Source: Bubalus kerabau
Taxonomy: Eukaryota > Chordata > Mammalia > Artiodactyla > Bovidae
NCBI RefSeq assembly: GCF_029407905.1
Contig: NC_073642.1
Coordinates: forward strand, 7,068,001 to 7,132,000
Length of the DNA stretch: 64,000 nucleotides
Direction of reading: 5' to 3'
This document shows positions 33,859 through 44,585 of the stretch, one piece after another. A program made the translations under genes and the position numbers. Numbering within the stretch: position 1 is the first letter of the stretch; every line of letters begins with the position of its first letter. The notes under the pieces were generated by a model. The model had not been told where the DNA came from. It did no database searches and saw only the letters and a list, made by a program, of their open reading frames with translations.

Positions 33859-35253
33859 TCAGTCAGTCAGTTCAGTCGTTCAGTCGTGTCTGACTCTTTG
33901 CGACCCCATGAACCACAGCATGCCAGGCCTCCCTGTCCATTACCAGCTCCTAGAGTCCACCCAAACCCAAGTCCGTTGAGTCAGTGATGCCACCCAACCA
34001 TCTCATCCTCTGTCATCCCCTTCTCCTCCTGTCCTCAATCTTTCCCAGCATCATGGTCTTTTCACGTGAGTCAATTCTTCACATCAGGTGGCAAAAGTAT
34101 TGGAGTTTCAGCTTCAACATCAGTCCTACCAATGAACACCCAGGACTGTTCTCCTTTAGGATGGACTGGTTGGATCTCCTCACAGTCCAAGGAATCTCAA
34201 GAGTCTTCTCCAACACTACAATTCAAAAGCATCAATTCTTTGGTGCTCAGCTTTCTTTATAGTCCAACTGTCACATCCATACATGACCACTGGAAAAACC
34301 ATAGCCTTGACTAGACGGACCTTTGTTGGCAAAGCAATGTCTCTCCTTTTTAATATGTCTAGGTTGGTCATAACCTTCCTTTCAAGGAGTAAGTGTCTTT
34401 TAATTTCATGGCTGCAGTCACCATCTACGGTGATTTTGGAGCCCAGAAAAATAAAGTCTGACACTGTTTCCACTGTTTCCCCGTCTATTTCCCATGAAGT
34501 GATGGGACTGGATGCCATGATCTTAGTTTTCTGAATGTTGAGCTTTAAGCAAACTTTTTCACTCTCCACTTTCATTTTCATCAAGAGGCTCTTTAATTCT
34601 TCTTCACTTTCTGCCATAAGGGTGGTGTCATCTGCATATCTGAGGTTATTGATATTTCTCCTGGCAATCTTGATTCCAGCTTGTGCTTCCTCCAGCCCAG
34701 CATTTTCCATGATGTACTCTGTGTATAAGTTAAATAAGCAGGGTGACAATATACAGCCTTGACGTACTCCTTTTCCTATTTGGAAGCAGTCTGTTGTTCC
34801 ATGTCCAGTTCTAACTGTTCCTTCCTGACCTGCATACAGGTTTCTCAAGAGGCAGGTCAGGTGGTCTGGTATTCCCATCTCTTTCAGAATTTTCCACAGT
34901 TTATTGTGATCCACACAGTCAAAGGCTTTGGCATAGTCAATAAAGTAGAAATAGATGTTTTTCTGGAACACTCTTGCTTTTTCCATGATCCAGCGGATGT
35001 TGGCAATTTGATCTCTGGTTCCTCTGCCTTTTCTAAAACCAGTTTGAACATGTGGAAGTTCACGGTTCACGTATTGCTGAAGCCTGGCTTGAAGCATTTT
35101 AAGCATCACTTTACTAGTGTGTGAGATGAGTGCAATTGTGTGGTAGTTTGAGCTTTCTTTGGCATTGCCTTTCTTTGGGATTGGAATGAAAACTGACCTT
35201 TTCCAGTCCTTTGGCCACTGCTGAGTTTTCCAAATTTGCTGGCATGTTGAGTG
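33859..35253 (-). mobile_element. BovB LINE, 1.4 kb, antisense, with target duplication
   Basis: The element lies between GTCTGATTACTG (33847-33858) and GTCTGATCACTG (35254-35265), a 12-bp target duplication with one mismatch. The reversed 3' end is at the left. It is 5'-truncated in the segment before RT ('CCAAATTTGCTGGCATGTTG'). Among the window's BovB copies this one keeps the longest open RT frame. Confidence 0.94.
34216..35109 (-). pseudogene. BovB reverse transcriptase fragment, 297-codon open frame
   Basis: A continuous frame covers most of the RTE-class RT domain: FRKGRGTRDQI about residues 25-35, motif A FIDYAKAFD at 56-64, motif B GVRQGCILSP at 114-123, motif C YADD at 158-161, motif D LKLNIQKTKI at 188-197 and the C-terminal FLGSKI and GCDSWTIKKAE. 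In living BovB this enzyme copies LINE RNA at a nicked target. Full-length BovB ORF2 is about a thousand residues with an N-terminal endonuclease, which is absent here. The upstream part continues in another frame (35106-35303), so there is a frameshift near 35109. The frame ends where a conserved tryptophan codon after AFEL has become TAG. It is a truncated, dead copy, not a host gene. Confidence 0.9.
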
Positions 35254-35265
35254 GTCTGATCACTG

Positions 35266-36328
35266 GGTCTAGGCCAAAAATGGAAGACTTGACTTGTTTT
35301 CACACCTCTAGGTCTGCTGATGGGTTATTTGAGCTCTCTCTCCATGAGTAGGGTACATCTAGGGCTTCTGTGAGAGTCAAGGGGCCTTTGGAGGAGTGAA
35401 GGATATCTGATTATTAGCTGCTTTGGAAATATGTGATCATTGTTTTTGGAAGAACCACTGACATCCAAGACAGAACCAGAAATTTGTTTTCCCTAAGCTT
35501 CTAAAAAGAAGACAAAGGGGTTTTTGATCCTTTTGTTCGTTGTTTATGGGCTTCATCCTGTCGTTCATTAATACATTCAAAAATAGTGTACCAGGTACCC
35601 TGCTCACCATGGGATAAACAGGTGGAAAGGGTAGTCCCCACCTTAAAGCCCACATCCCTGGGGACATGTCCAGGCCACCTGAGGCCTGTGCTGTGCATTA
35701 TCAGGGGAGGGAGAGGGAGGAAGAAGCCTCTACCTATATTTTAGTTTTGTGTTAAAGCACGGAAGTAGAGTTCCTGGTCCGGAGAGTGGCCTGCCCTCCT
35801 CGCACAGGTGGAGAAATATCTGGGCTGTCTAAAGTTTCTTGTACTTCTTTGTCAAAGATGAAAGACCATCTGTCAAAAGAAATAATACCCAGGATCCCTG
35901 TGGAGGATTCCAGGTGCAGAAGACAAGTCTATTTCTTTTTAGGCTTTGGTCCGTCCTGTCTTGTTCTGACTGAAGTATGAGCATGTTAATTATTCTTCCC
36001 CCAAGCTGTGTGTTTGGGGGATGTCCTTTTTTTTTTCTCTTCCATCCATTTGGAGGATAAAGCCATTGAGCTCTAGTAGGCTAGTGTCATCTTTCAGCAA
36101 CAGACTTAACTGGAAAGTGGTGGGAAAAGCATGATAACTGCAAAGCATTTGCATTTGTTTTCTTGAATTTGCCAAATGTATCTCGATGGACCTCTGAGAT
36201 GATTTTCCTTTCTGGGACTCACATGTTGTCCTGACTGTCCTGACCGTGTAAATATATGCACTCCAATTCATGTGAAAGTGACCTGCGCAGTCCATAGTGC
36301 TTAAGGCAGGAAAGAAGATGGTCATCTG
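35266..36328. other. Unassigned intronic DNA
   Basis: No exon and no named repeat. A 111-codon minus-strand frame at 35990-36325 has no domain and no splice context. Confidence 0.5.
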
Positions 36329-37169
36329 TTAATGGGCTGAAATGTGTCCCCCCAAATCTTTATATTGAAGTCCTAACCCCTGACCAACAAAGGTCCATCT
36401 AGTCTAAGCTGTGGTTTTTCCAGTGGTCATATATGGATGTGAGAGTTGCACTATAAAGAAGGCTGAGCGCCGAAGAGTTGATGCTTTTGAACTGTGGTGT
36501 TGGAGAAGACTCTTGAGAGTCCCTTGGACTGCAAGGAGATTCAACCAGTCCATCTTAAAGGAAATCAGTCCTGAATGTTCATAGGAAGGACTGATGTTGG
36601 AGCTGAAACTCCAATACTTGGGCCACCTGATGCAAAGAACAGACTCATTTGAAAAGGCCCTGATGCTGAGATAGATTGAAGGCAGGAGGAGAAGGGGATG
36701 ACAGAGGATGAGATGGTTGGATGGCATCACCAACTCAATGGACATGAGTTTGAGTAAGCTTCAGGAGTTGGTGATGGACAGGGAGGCCTGGTGTGCTGTG
36801 GTCCGTGAGGGTGCCAAGAGTCGGACACGACTGAGTGACTGAACTGAACAGAACTGAACCCCTGGCACCTCAGACTATGACTGTGTCTGGAAATAGGGCC
36901 TTTAAGGAAGTGACTGAGTTAGATGGGGTCATTAGAGAGTGCTTATAAGAAGAGGAAACTTGGACTTAGATGGATACAGAGGGAAGACCTGTGAAAATGA
37001 AGGGATAAGATGGCCATCTGCAAATCAGGAAGAGAGGCCTCAGAAGAAACCAGCCCTGCTGACCCCTCAGTCTTGGCTTCTAGTCTCTAAAACTGTGAAG
37101 ATAACTGTCTGTAGTTTAAGCCACCCAGTCTGTGTCACTGTGTCACGGCAGTCCTAGCTGACTAATACA
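36329..37169 (+). mobile_element. MLT1-type (ERVL-MaLR) solo LTR, split by BovB
   Basis: LTR halves are 36329-36382 and 36857-37169. In order: 'AATGGGCTGAAATGTGTCCC', 'TTGAAGTCCTAACCCCTG', 'GGAAATAGGGCCTTTAAGGA', 'GGGGTCATTAGAGAGTGC', 'TTAAGCCACCCAGTCTGTG' and the end 'CTAGCTGACTAATACAG'. No internal viral sequence, so a solo LTR from recombination. Confidence 0.8.
36383..36856 (+). mobile_element. BovB LINE 3' end, sense, inside the LTR
   Basis: It is flanked by AACCCCTG at 36375-36382 and 36857-36864, an 8-bp target duplication. Landmarks: 'CCAACAAAGGTCCATCTAGT', 'GAACTGTGGTGTTGGAGAAG', and the terminal 'GAGTGACTGAACTGAACAGA'. Younger than the LTR it splits. Confidence 0.92.
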
Positions 37170-38149
37170 GTATCTTTTATGAGAACATTTAATATTTAAT
37201 AGAGGTTGAGACAAGGTTTTGGACTTATGTGAATTGCAGCCATCTGCCTTACCTTCTGGGACCTTGGCAACAGCCAGCTTGAAGCATTCTTACTGCAGTA
37301 GGCCCAGCGTCTCTTCTGAGATGGTGCGACCTTGTGTTTGCCTTGCTGCTTTTTTCTGTTTGTGAACCTCTGTCATTTTCTGATAAAATGAATGTGCTTT
37401 TCTTCCTCCTCTCCGTCCAGTTGGAAGCCCGCTTTCCCTAGAAGTGTGGGTTGTTTCCTTGATGATTCTTTTCATCTATGTGGGGTTTATAGGACTGTTG
37501 AGGTTCTGTATGCTTCTCTCCCTCCCTTGAGCAGAGCACCCAGCGTGGAGCCAGCCACGGATTCACACGGGCCAAGATTAGAAGGATAAGCAAGAGTTAA
37601 TCTTGCTTAACTGGTGCAAGGCTATGGTGTGACGAGTGGCTGTGGAGCAGTCGCGCCTTTCCTCGGTTGGCATGAGGCGGGCATGTTGGAAGCCTTGTTC
37701 TTGTGGGTGCGGCCTGTGACTGGACAGTAGGGAGGCAGAAACCGAGTGGAGATGGCTCTCCTCCGTCGGCCGGGTTTTCCTCATTGGATGTGTGAGTTTT
37801 TTCCACCTCAAGGAAAGCTTCCCTCAATTCTAGTACTTTCAGGCAGTATCCTTGTTTCTCTCTTCCTCTAAAGTCTGCAGTTTCCTTCTCTCACTTTTCC
37901 CTGGCTTCAGCCCCCCGGTCCTCTGTCAGGAGTGCCCCTGTAAGGCCCCCGGGGTCCCCGCCTGGCCCTTCCCCTGGATGCTGTTCCCTCTGCTCCTGTG
38001 ACTGCGTGCCCTGTTTTCCTGGCATTGCCCCTCTGCTGCTGGTGTCATCTCTTCTACCCAGTCATGCAGTTTTGAGGTCCTGGGAGGATTGGTCTGGGAT
38101 TGTTGATTCCTGAATGCCTGTCTCTGATCTCACCTTTGCCTTTGAGCGC
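37170..38149. other. Unassigned intronic DNA
   Basis: Mixed sequence without recognised repeat or exon. The right part (from about 37850) may already be L2-derived. Confidence 0.45.
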
Positions 38150-39088
38150 CAAGTCTGCACACTCCACATTCAACTTGACCTCTGCACTTGAGTGCTTTAA
38201 AAGCACCTGAAACTTAACAGGGCCAAAACTTGCAGTGCTTTTTTCTCCCACATCTGGCCCTGTTAGAGGGGTCCCTTATTCAATGATTAGCACAACCATA
38301 CAAACCAGGGGTTATTTTTGATAACTGTCTTAACCTGGTACTTTGATATCCCCAGTATTCTTGACCTCACCTTCGAAGTATTGGGTTGGCCAGAAAATTT
38401 GTTGAGACTTTTCCATAACATCTTATGCAAAAAAACTGAATGAACTTTTTGGCCAACCCATACCTCTTTGAATCTATCTGCCCCACCTTGTCCAGCTGTG
38501 GTCCTTGTTTACCTGTGCTCCTGTAGCGATCATCCAACTGGTGTCCAGCTTCCATGTTCCCCTGGAATCTGTTCTACACACAACAGCCAGAGTGACACAT
38601 TGGAAACCTGAGCCCTGATGACTTCCCACTGTTCCAGGGATAAGGAAGAAAACCCCGAGCATATTGCATGTGACTCTCCAAGTATGCCTCTGTCTTGTCG
38701 CTCAGCCTCTTTGCCAGCCACATTCTCTCTTGCTCTGGGATCCCAGTGGTTTCTGGAACATGCTGTGCTTTCTTCTGTCCCCAGGGCCTGTGCACCTGCT
38801 GTTCCCATTGCCTGGACTGCTCGCATCTCCTCTCTTCTCACCCACCCTGATTAACTCTTGCTTATCCTTCTAATCTTGGCCCGGGTGTCACTTCCTGATG
38901 GAACCCAATCTAAATTGGAACCCCCTCCTTTTATCTTTTCATAGCATTGTTCTTTCTTTGCAAACATTTGTTGTATTTATGATTTTTATATATGCATCTG
39001 TTCTTGTAGTTAATGTTTATTCCTTCTGGTGATCACTTACATTGCCTTGCACAGTAGGTTCACAATTCAATATTTACTGACTGAATGA
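38150..39088 (+). mobile_element. L2 LINE 3' portion, split by a mariner MITE
   Basis: Sense L2 order is visible: 'CTGATGACTTCCCACTGTTC' near 38614, 'AGGGCCTGTGCACCTGCTGT' near 38783, 'CATTGCCTGGACTGCTCGCA' near 38805, 'GTGTCACTTCCTGATGGAAC' near 38885 and the end 'CAATATTTACTGACTGAATG' near 39067. Highly diverged and without coding capacity. Confidence 0.75.
38381..38460. mobile_element. Mariner-derived MITE, 80 bp
   Basis: The ends are inverted copies: TTGGGTTGGCCA at the left and TGGCCAACCCA at the right (ending 38460). TA dinucleotides flank both sides (38379-38380 and 38461-38462), the mariner target duplication. The whole element is nearly palindromic, the form known from ruminant genomes. 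It carries no transposase. Confidence 0.92.
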
Positions 39089-40237
39089 GCCTCACCCACA
39101 GACAGTGGTGCCTGGCTACTTGGTGCCCACGTGGCTCTAATCATGAGTGGAAAGGTCTGGCAGGGCCAGTTCAGCTTTCTTACCCCAGCCTGCTGCCTCC
39201 CAGGGTGGGGGTGGGGGTGGGGGACACCTCCCGCCTAGTGAAGGGACTGATTTTGAACTCCAAGGTTGATCAGTCCTTCATTCAAGATCTTAACCACAAA
39301 AAAATCTTTATTTTCCACCTTTCTTTATAAGGAATTTACATGAAAAAATATGCCTTTTATAAAAATGACTTGGCCTTGGGTAAAGTTATTTAAAGAATTC
39401 ATACTTGGAGCGCAAAACTTATTTTTTTCCTTATTCAAAAAAAAAAATAGAGAAGGCCATTATTTTTCAAGGATGTTGGATTTATGCAACTGCCAAAAGT
39501 TCACCTGGCTGGGAGCTCATCTTCAGCTGTGGACCTATCATTCCAGATTTTTTGCTGTTTTGTTATTTTTTTTTAAATAAGAAGACCGTTTGTTGAAGGA
39601 AAAAAAGTGATTAGAAAATAATTTTTTTGGATCTGACAGTTTTCTTGGGAAGCATGTTGTTTGTAAGTCTGTGTGTGTGTGAACTTAAAAACTAGACTAG
39701 CTGTTCATGTTTCCTCCTCCAGTGCTTTCCCCGCGTTGACTGAATCTGCAAGGTGCTGTCGCCAGGTCTTTGGATGCGGCCGTGATAGGTTGTTGAGAAA
39801 TCTTGGCACACAGTGATGCTTGCATTTCCTTCATGGGGCACCACTGACTGGTTTTTGTTAAAGACGGTTCAGGGTGAAGGGCAGCATTCCGTCCATGGCA
39901 GTGCTCTGCCGTGTGAAAGTGCACATCCTTACTATTTCCATGGACCCGGGAGAAGTCCTCGAAGCTTGAATGAAGTGCAGGAAGTAGTTTAAGGACTGAC
40001 AGCCACGTTGGTGTCCCTGTGGACGTACCTCTGAAGGAGATGAGGAAGCTGGGCTGGGAGCTCCCCGGGAGCTAGAGGCTGGAGCTGCAGCTGCCCACCA
40101 CTGCTGGAACAGTTGTTACTCTGTGCTGAAACACAGGGGCCCCTTCTCCGTATCTCCTACCTTCCTGTCTCCCTCCAGCACGCCCAGCCGGCACGGGAGT
40201 CCAGGAAGTAGTTTGCAGGTCCTCTACAATTGATGAT
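39089..40237. other. Unassigned intronic DNA with a G-quadruplex motif
   Basis: 39203-39223 carries GGG-T-GGGGG-T-GGGGG-T-GGGGG, a strong G-quadruplex pattern on the plus strand. An A/T-homopolymer-rich part lies at 39290-39610. No exon recognised. Confidence 0.6.
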
Positions 40238-40332
40238 GGTGACGTTGCATAACTCTGAGAATATACTAAAACCATTGAACTGTGCATATTCAACAGTTAA
40301 ATTGTATCATATATAAATGATATCAATAAAAT
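40238..40332 (+). mobile_element. LINE-1 3' terminus
   Basis: 'GTTGCATAACTCTGAGAATA', 'ACCATTGAACTGTGCATATT' and 'GATATCAATAAAATT' are the last 90 bases or so of an old L1. A BovB fragment begins directly after. Confidence 0.7.
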
Positions 40333-40732
40333 TTGGACCATAAAGAAGGCTGAGTGCTGAAGAATTGATGTTTTTGAATTGTGGTGCTAGAGAAGACTCT
40401 TGCGAGTCCTTTGAACTGCAAGGAAATCAAACCAGCCAATTCTAAAGGAAATCAACCCTGAATGTTCATTGGAAGGACTGATGCTGAAGCTGAAGCTCCA
40501 GTACTTTGGCCACCTCATGAAAAGAGCTGACTCATTGGAAAAGACCTTGATGCTAGGGAATATTGAGGGCAAGAGGAGAAGGGGACGACAGAGGATGAGA
40601 TGGTAGCATAGCATCACTGACTCAATGGACATGAGTTTGAGCAAACTCCAGGAGACAGTGAAGGACAGGGAAGCCTGGCGTGCTGTAGTCCATGGGGTCG
40701 TGAAGAGTAAGACACAACTAAGCAACTGAATA
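40333..40732 (+). mobile_element. BovB LINE 3' end, sense
   Basis: 'CCATAAAGAAGGCTGAGTGC', 'CTAGAGAAGACTCTTGCGAG', 'TTGGCCACCTCATGAAAAGA', 'AGACACAACTAAGCAACTGA' and an ACC-rich tail (40733-40752). Confidence 0.9.
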
Positions 40733-40752
40733 ACCACCACCACCACCACCCC

Positions 40753-41654
40753 AGAGTGGAATGCAAAAGAGAGCGCTAGGAGAAAAAGGACAAATAACTG
40801 GTGCATGGGAAATGGATACCTTTCTGTTAAGTGGAACCTTCGTGGGCATCAAGATCAGGCCCAGGTGAATTTTCAGAGTTTCCAATTCCCATCTTGAAGG
40901 TATTTTTTATTATATCTCATACATGCTTATTTTGAAAAAATTAAAGACAAACGACAATGGGCTCTTGTACATGCAGTTTAAACTACACATCTTACTAATT
41001 TAGTTGCTGTGGCAGCGGTGGCTTTGGTGCCCTGAAAATGGGTTTGTGTGGCCGTGGCAGGGATGTCTCTCTGTACACAGGATCCCGCTTGGGGCAAGAG
41101 TCGGTCTCTTCCCCCAGGAGAAGGACTCACACTGTCTGTTTTCCATCTTAATAAGAAACATTTGATTTCCATTCTTTTATGGAAATCTCTTCTAATGAAA
41201 CATCATTAATTTTTCATGGTTTAAATGGCCGATTTCATGTACAGTCATGTTTTGTGTTCTGTCACATTTGTGATGATTAAAATATTCCACCCTCTGGAAT
41301 GTTGGGAGGTTACATTGGGATATTGAGCAGGAGTTAAAAGCCACTTCTCTTGAAACTGTTATTTTTGTACAATTCTAATTTGTTGTTGCATGATTAAGGA
41401 TGTCCTTAGGGAAATTATTTTATGCTCCTGCCTAGTAAGAAATATTGAAGACAACAAGTTGATTGGTGAGTATCTAAACTAGAGATCCTGGTCAGACCCT
41501 GTAGGGTGTATACGAGCATCCACTATTTGTTTTGGGTCACTCACACAAAGTTTAAAAACTAGCATTTAGACCCTAGTAGTTAACAGCAGTAATAGTGATG
41601 TAATGATAAGGATAGAAATAAAACTAGCAGCATATTTGAGTGCACTTATATACC
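40753..41654. other. Unassigned intronic DNA
   Basis: No exon or named repeat seen. Confidence 0.5.
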
Positions 41655-41958
41655 TGAACCAGTCAATCCGAAAGAAAATCAACCTTGAATACTTATTGGA
41701 AGGACTGATGCTGAAGCTGAAGCTCCAATACTTTGGCCACCTGATAAGAAGAGCTGACTCATTGGAAAAGACCCTGATGCTGGGAAAGATCGAAGGCAAA
41801 AGAAGAGGGCAGCAGAGGATGAGATGGTTGGATGGCATCACCGATTCAATGAACATGAACTTGGGCAAACTCCAGGAGATAGTGAAGGACAGGGAGGCCT
41901 GGCGTGCTGCAGTCCATGGGGTCACAAAAAGCTGGACATGACTTAGTGACTGAACAAC
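41655..41958 (+). mobile_element. BovB LINE 3' end, sense
   Basis: 'GAACCAGTCAATCCGAAAGA', 'GGAAGGACTGATGCTGAAGC', 'CGAAGGCAAAAGAAGAGGGC' and 'GACTTAGTGACTGAACAACA' identify the 3' 300 bases of BovB. ACAGTAACAG at the right end is an altered tail. Confidence 0.9.
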
Positions 41959-41974
41959 AGTAACAGTTATACAC

Positions 41975-42090
41975 CTGGTCCTGTGTTACACCTGACTCAC
42001 ATCCATCCTAAGAGAGTGGAGTAATTATCCCCTAGTTTTAGAGATGAGGAAGCTTGCCTCCGGCCCCCACAACACAGGCATACTCTACTC
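41975..42090 (-). mobile_element. MIR fragment, antisense, possible
   Basis: 'ATTATCCCCTAGTTTTAGAG' and 'ATGAGGAAGCTTGCCTCCGG' correspond to the antisense MIR core 'TTATCCCCATTTTACAGATG'. Confidence 0.55.
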
Positions 42091-42139
42091 AGCTCCATCG
42101 GGTGCCATAGCTGGGCTCCTCACAGTAAGCGTTGCCCCC

Positions 42140-42230
42140 GCCTTCTGTGAAGAAGTGAAGGATAGGGAAGCCTGGTGTGCTGCGGTCCACGGGTCACAAA
42201 CATTCGGACATGACTGAGCCACTGAACAAC
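42140..42230 (+). mobile_element. BovB 3'-terminal fragment, sense
   Basis: 'GTGAAGGATAGGGAAGCCTG', 'GTGTGCTGCGGTCCACGG' and 'GACATGACTGAGCCACTGAA' are the last 80 bases of BovB. It may be a separate, extremely truncated insertion. Confidence 0.85.
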
Positions 42231-44094
42231 TGCCCCCTTAAGTGATGGTCGTGCTGTATGTGAATTTAATTTCAGGACATTTAGGTTAAGTTTGTTGAAA
42301 ATCTTGCTATTAATTAGGAATTCAAAGAGTTAAAAAAATCACTCAACCAAGTATAATTCTCAAATGTTTCTGCTATGCACTAGGCCATGCTTGGCAATTT
42401 GGAAGGTCCAGAGGGTGATATTTGGGTCCTTAAGCTCACAGTCTAGCCCAGAAGCTAAGTATAGACCCACGTTAGACTACAGCATGGATGGGAGTTTGGA
42501 GTTTGCAGGATTCCTGGGGAGCAGGGGGCTCGGGGAGGAGGGGGCACTCCAAGAGCCTCAGGGTCTCTGCTCAGGTCCTCCCCCTGCAGTGGGCTACAGG
42601 GGGTCTCCCGGCAAGCGGGGTAGACCCCAGAGCTCCAGCCTCCTGTTCAGCCTGGTCTGAGAGGTTTCACTGTTCTCAGGGTTACTTCTGTTGTCCAGTT
42701 TTGAGTTCGTTTCTGATGTGGCTGGTACAGAAAAGAAGGCTCCCTCCCCATGTCCTGCACGGCAGCCTGGCCTGCCCCGGCAGGGAGGTTAGTGTGGCGC
42801 CTTGGTGAGCCTGACACTGAGCGAGCCCGGGGCCCTGCCTGCTGGGCTGACCCCTGATTCCGGAAGCCCGTGCCCTCCCTCTTCTTTCTAGCTCCAACCG
42901 CCGGTCATCCCCCTTCTTGGCTCTGCCGCCTGTTTTGTTGGCTGCAGGCCCATGGCAGCTCCTCTGGGTGCTCCCACTGCCCCTGGGACCGAGGGATCCC
43001 CGAGGCCACCCACTTGGAACGTGTAGGAGAATTTCTTTGGGATTCCCTCTGATGAGTGCTGTAGTTTTTGGTCCTCCACTCCTATAGAAGGTTCCTGAGA
43101 GAGACAGCTAAACTAAATTCATGATCACGTTTGTCATAAAATGTGGGGAACACTGGCTAGTGCAGTGGCCTCTAGATGAAGTCTGACTTGTTATTTTTAT
43201 TTTAGAAGTTGGTGTTAGGAAAATACTGTCTTTCCCTGAGGAATGGTGTTCCTCCCGTTGGAGGGCTGTGTAAAACTGATCATCTGGCATGTTTACCTTA
43301 AACTTTTAATTTTTCTCCTGATTTCAGGAAACTCAGAACCCAATTCAAGGGCAGAGTGGACAGTGGTTATTCTGCGAGGCTGGACTCCCAGTCAGTGGGG
43401 TTAGTGGCCTCCAGGAGCAAGATGCTGGACGCATTTCTGGGGGTCTCCATTTGCTTGTCTTGTCTGGAGGTCAGGTTGACAACAGTCTGCAGGGTGGAGT
43501 GAGCTCAGCCTGGAGGCTCTGGTGGGACCTCAGCTGCAACTTCGGGAGCCACGTCCTCAGAGCGCTGGCTTCACAGGTGTGACTTCACCTGTCCCCAGCA
43601 CGCACGTGGGCCCGTGCACTTCATCTAGAGAGCCTTCAGAAGCAATGAGTGCTCCCTAGGAACAACTTTCCAGAGCGCGTCCTCAGGCAGCCCAGGGACT
43701 GTTTGTTTCCAAAAGAATAAGGTGTGAAAATGAGGGTTCTAAAAAGTGATTCCCTGGGGGAAACCTTGTCTAAAAACTAGAACCTGCTATATACAAATTA
43801 TGGGTTGGGAGGACAGTGTTGGCACTTCAGAAGGTTTCTCTGCAGGTCAGGTGTGTCTCTGGGTCTGTATCCCATCGCCCCTCCTGACCATAGCCTTGGC
43901 AGTATGCATTCTCCTGCCAGATGCTCTTTGGGGCTTCCTGGGGCTGTCTCGCTTCCTCCTCAGCAGTGTTCAGAGGGAGCACTAGATGAGCTGCGTGGGT
44001 CACACGGCCAGCTGGGACACCCCGGCTGAAGCTTCCAGGCCCACCCTCCTCGTTTGTCTCTATGAGGAACAGCAGTGGTCTGTCATCAGTAGAG
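42231..44094. other. Unassigned intronic DNA
   Basis: Moderately GC-rich. No repeat recognised and no exon supported. Overlapping frames of 60-106 codons at 42364-42897 have no domain. Confidence 0.5.
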
Positions 44095-44330
44095 CTAAGC
44101 TTTATTGAGCACGTACTGTGAGCCAGGCGCTCAGCTCAGGGATTGCACCTGGATCTCCTTTAAGCCTGATCGCAGCCCACTGAGAGGAGCTGTTGTCCGT
44201 CTGCCTCGTAGATAAGTTATCTGAGGCTAGCAGGGGGCACACGATTTACCCCAGATCAGACAGAACAATGGGGACCCTCATTTGCATCCAAGCATTCTGT
44301 CTCTAAAACTCTGTCCTTGGCCACTAGGTG
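44095..44330 (-). mobile_element. MIR SINE, antisense
   Basis: 'CTTTATTGAGCACGTACTGT', 'GAGCCAGGCGCTCAGCTCAG', 'TTTAAGCCTGATCGCAGCCC', 'TTATCTGAGGCTAGCAGGGG' follow the reversed MIR order. Confidence 0.7.
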
Positions 44331-44399
44331 ACCTGGCTGTCACCAGTCATAATTGCCATTGCAATTAGGGTGCCATTTATTTCAATAAATTCTTCAGAA

Positions 44400-44585
44400 T
44401 CACAACATCCCAGAGAATGAACTAAATGCTCCTTAAGCATCTCAGTCACTGTGCAGGCCTGTGCGGTGGGGGTGATCATTCCGATTTTGAAGACAGTCAC
44501 GTAGACTTGGCGAGGTTCTGAGCCTTGCCCAGAGTCCCACAAGTAGCTCGTGGTTGAGCTCGGTGCACGCTCTGGTCTGCCCCAA
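44400..44585 (-). mobile_element. MIR fragment, antisense
   Basis: 'GTGGGGGTGATCATTCCGAT', 'CGAGGTTCTGAGCCTTGCCC' and 'ACAAGTAGCTCGTGGTTGAG' match a second reversed MIR core with the tRNA-side part. Confidence 0.6.

Noticed and set aside
34216..35109. Possible host reverse-transcriptase-like gene
   Set aside because: All motifs, flanks and the target duplication show a truncated BovB LINE with a nonsense end and an upstream frameshift.
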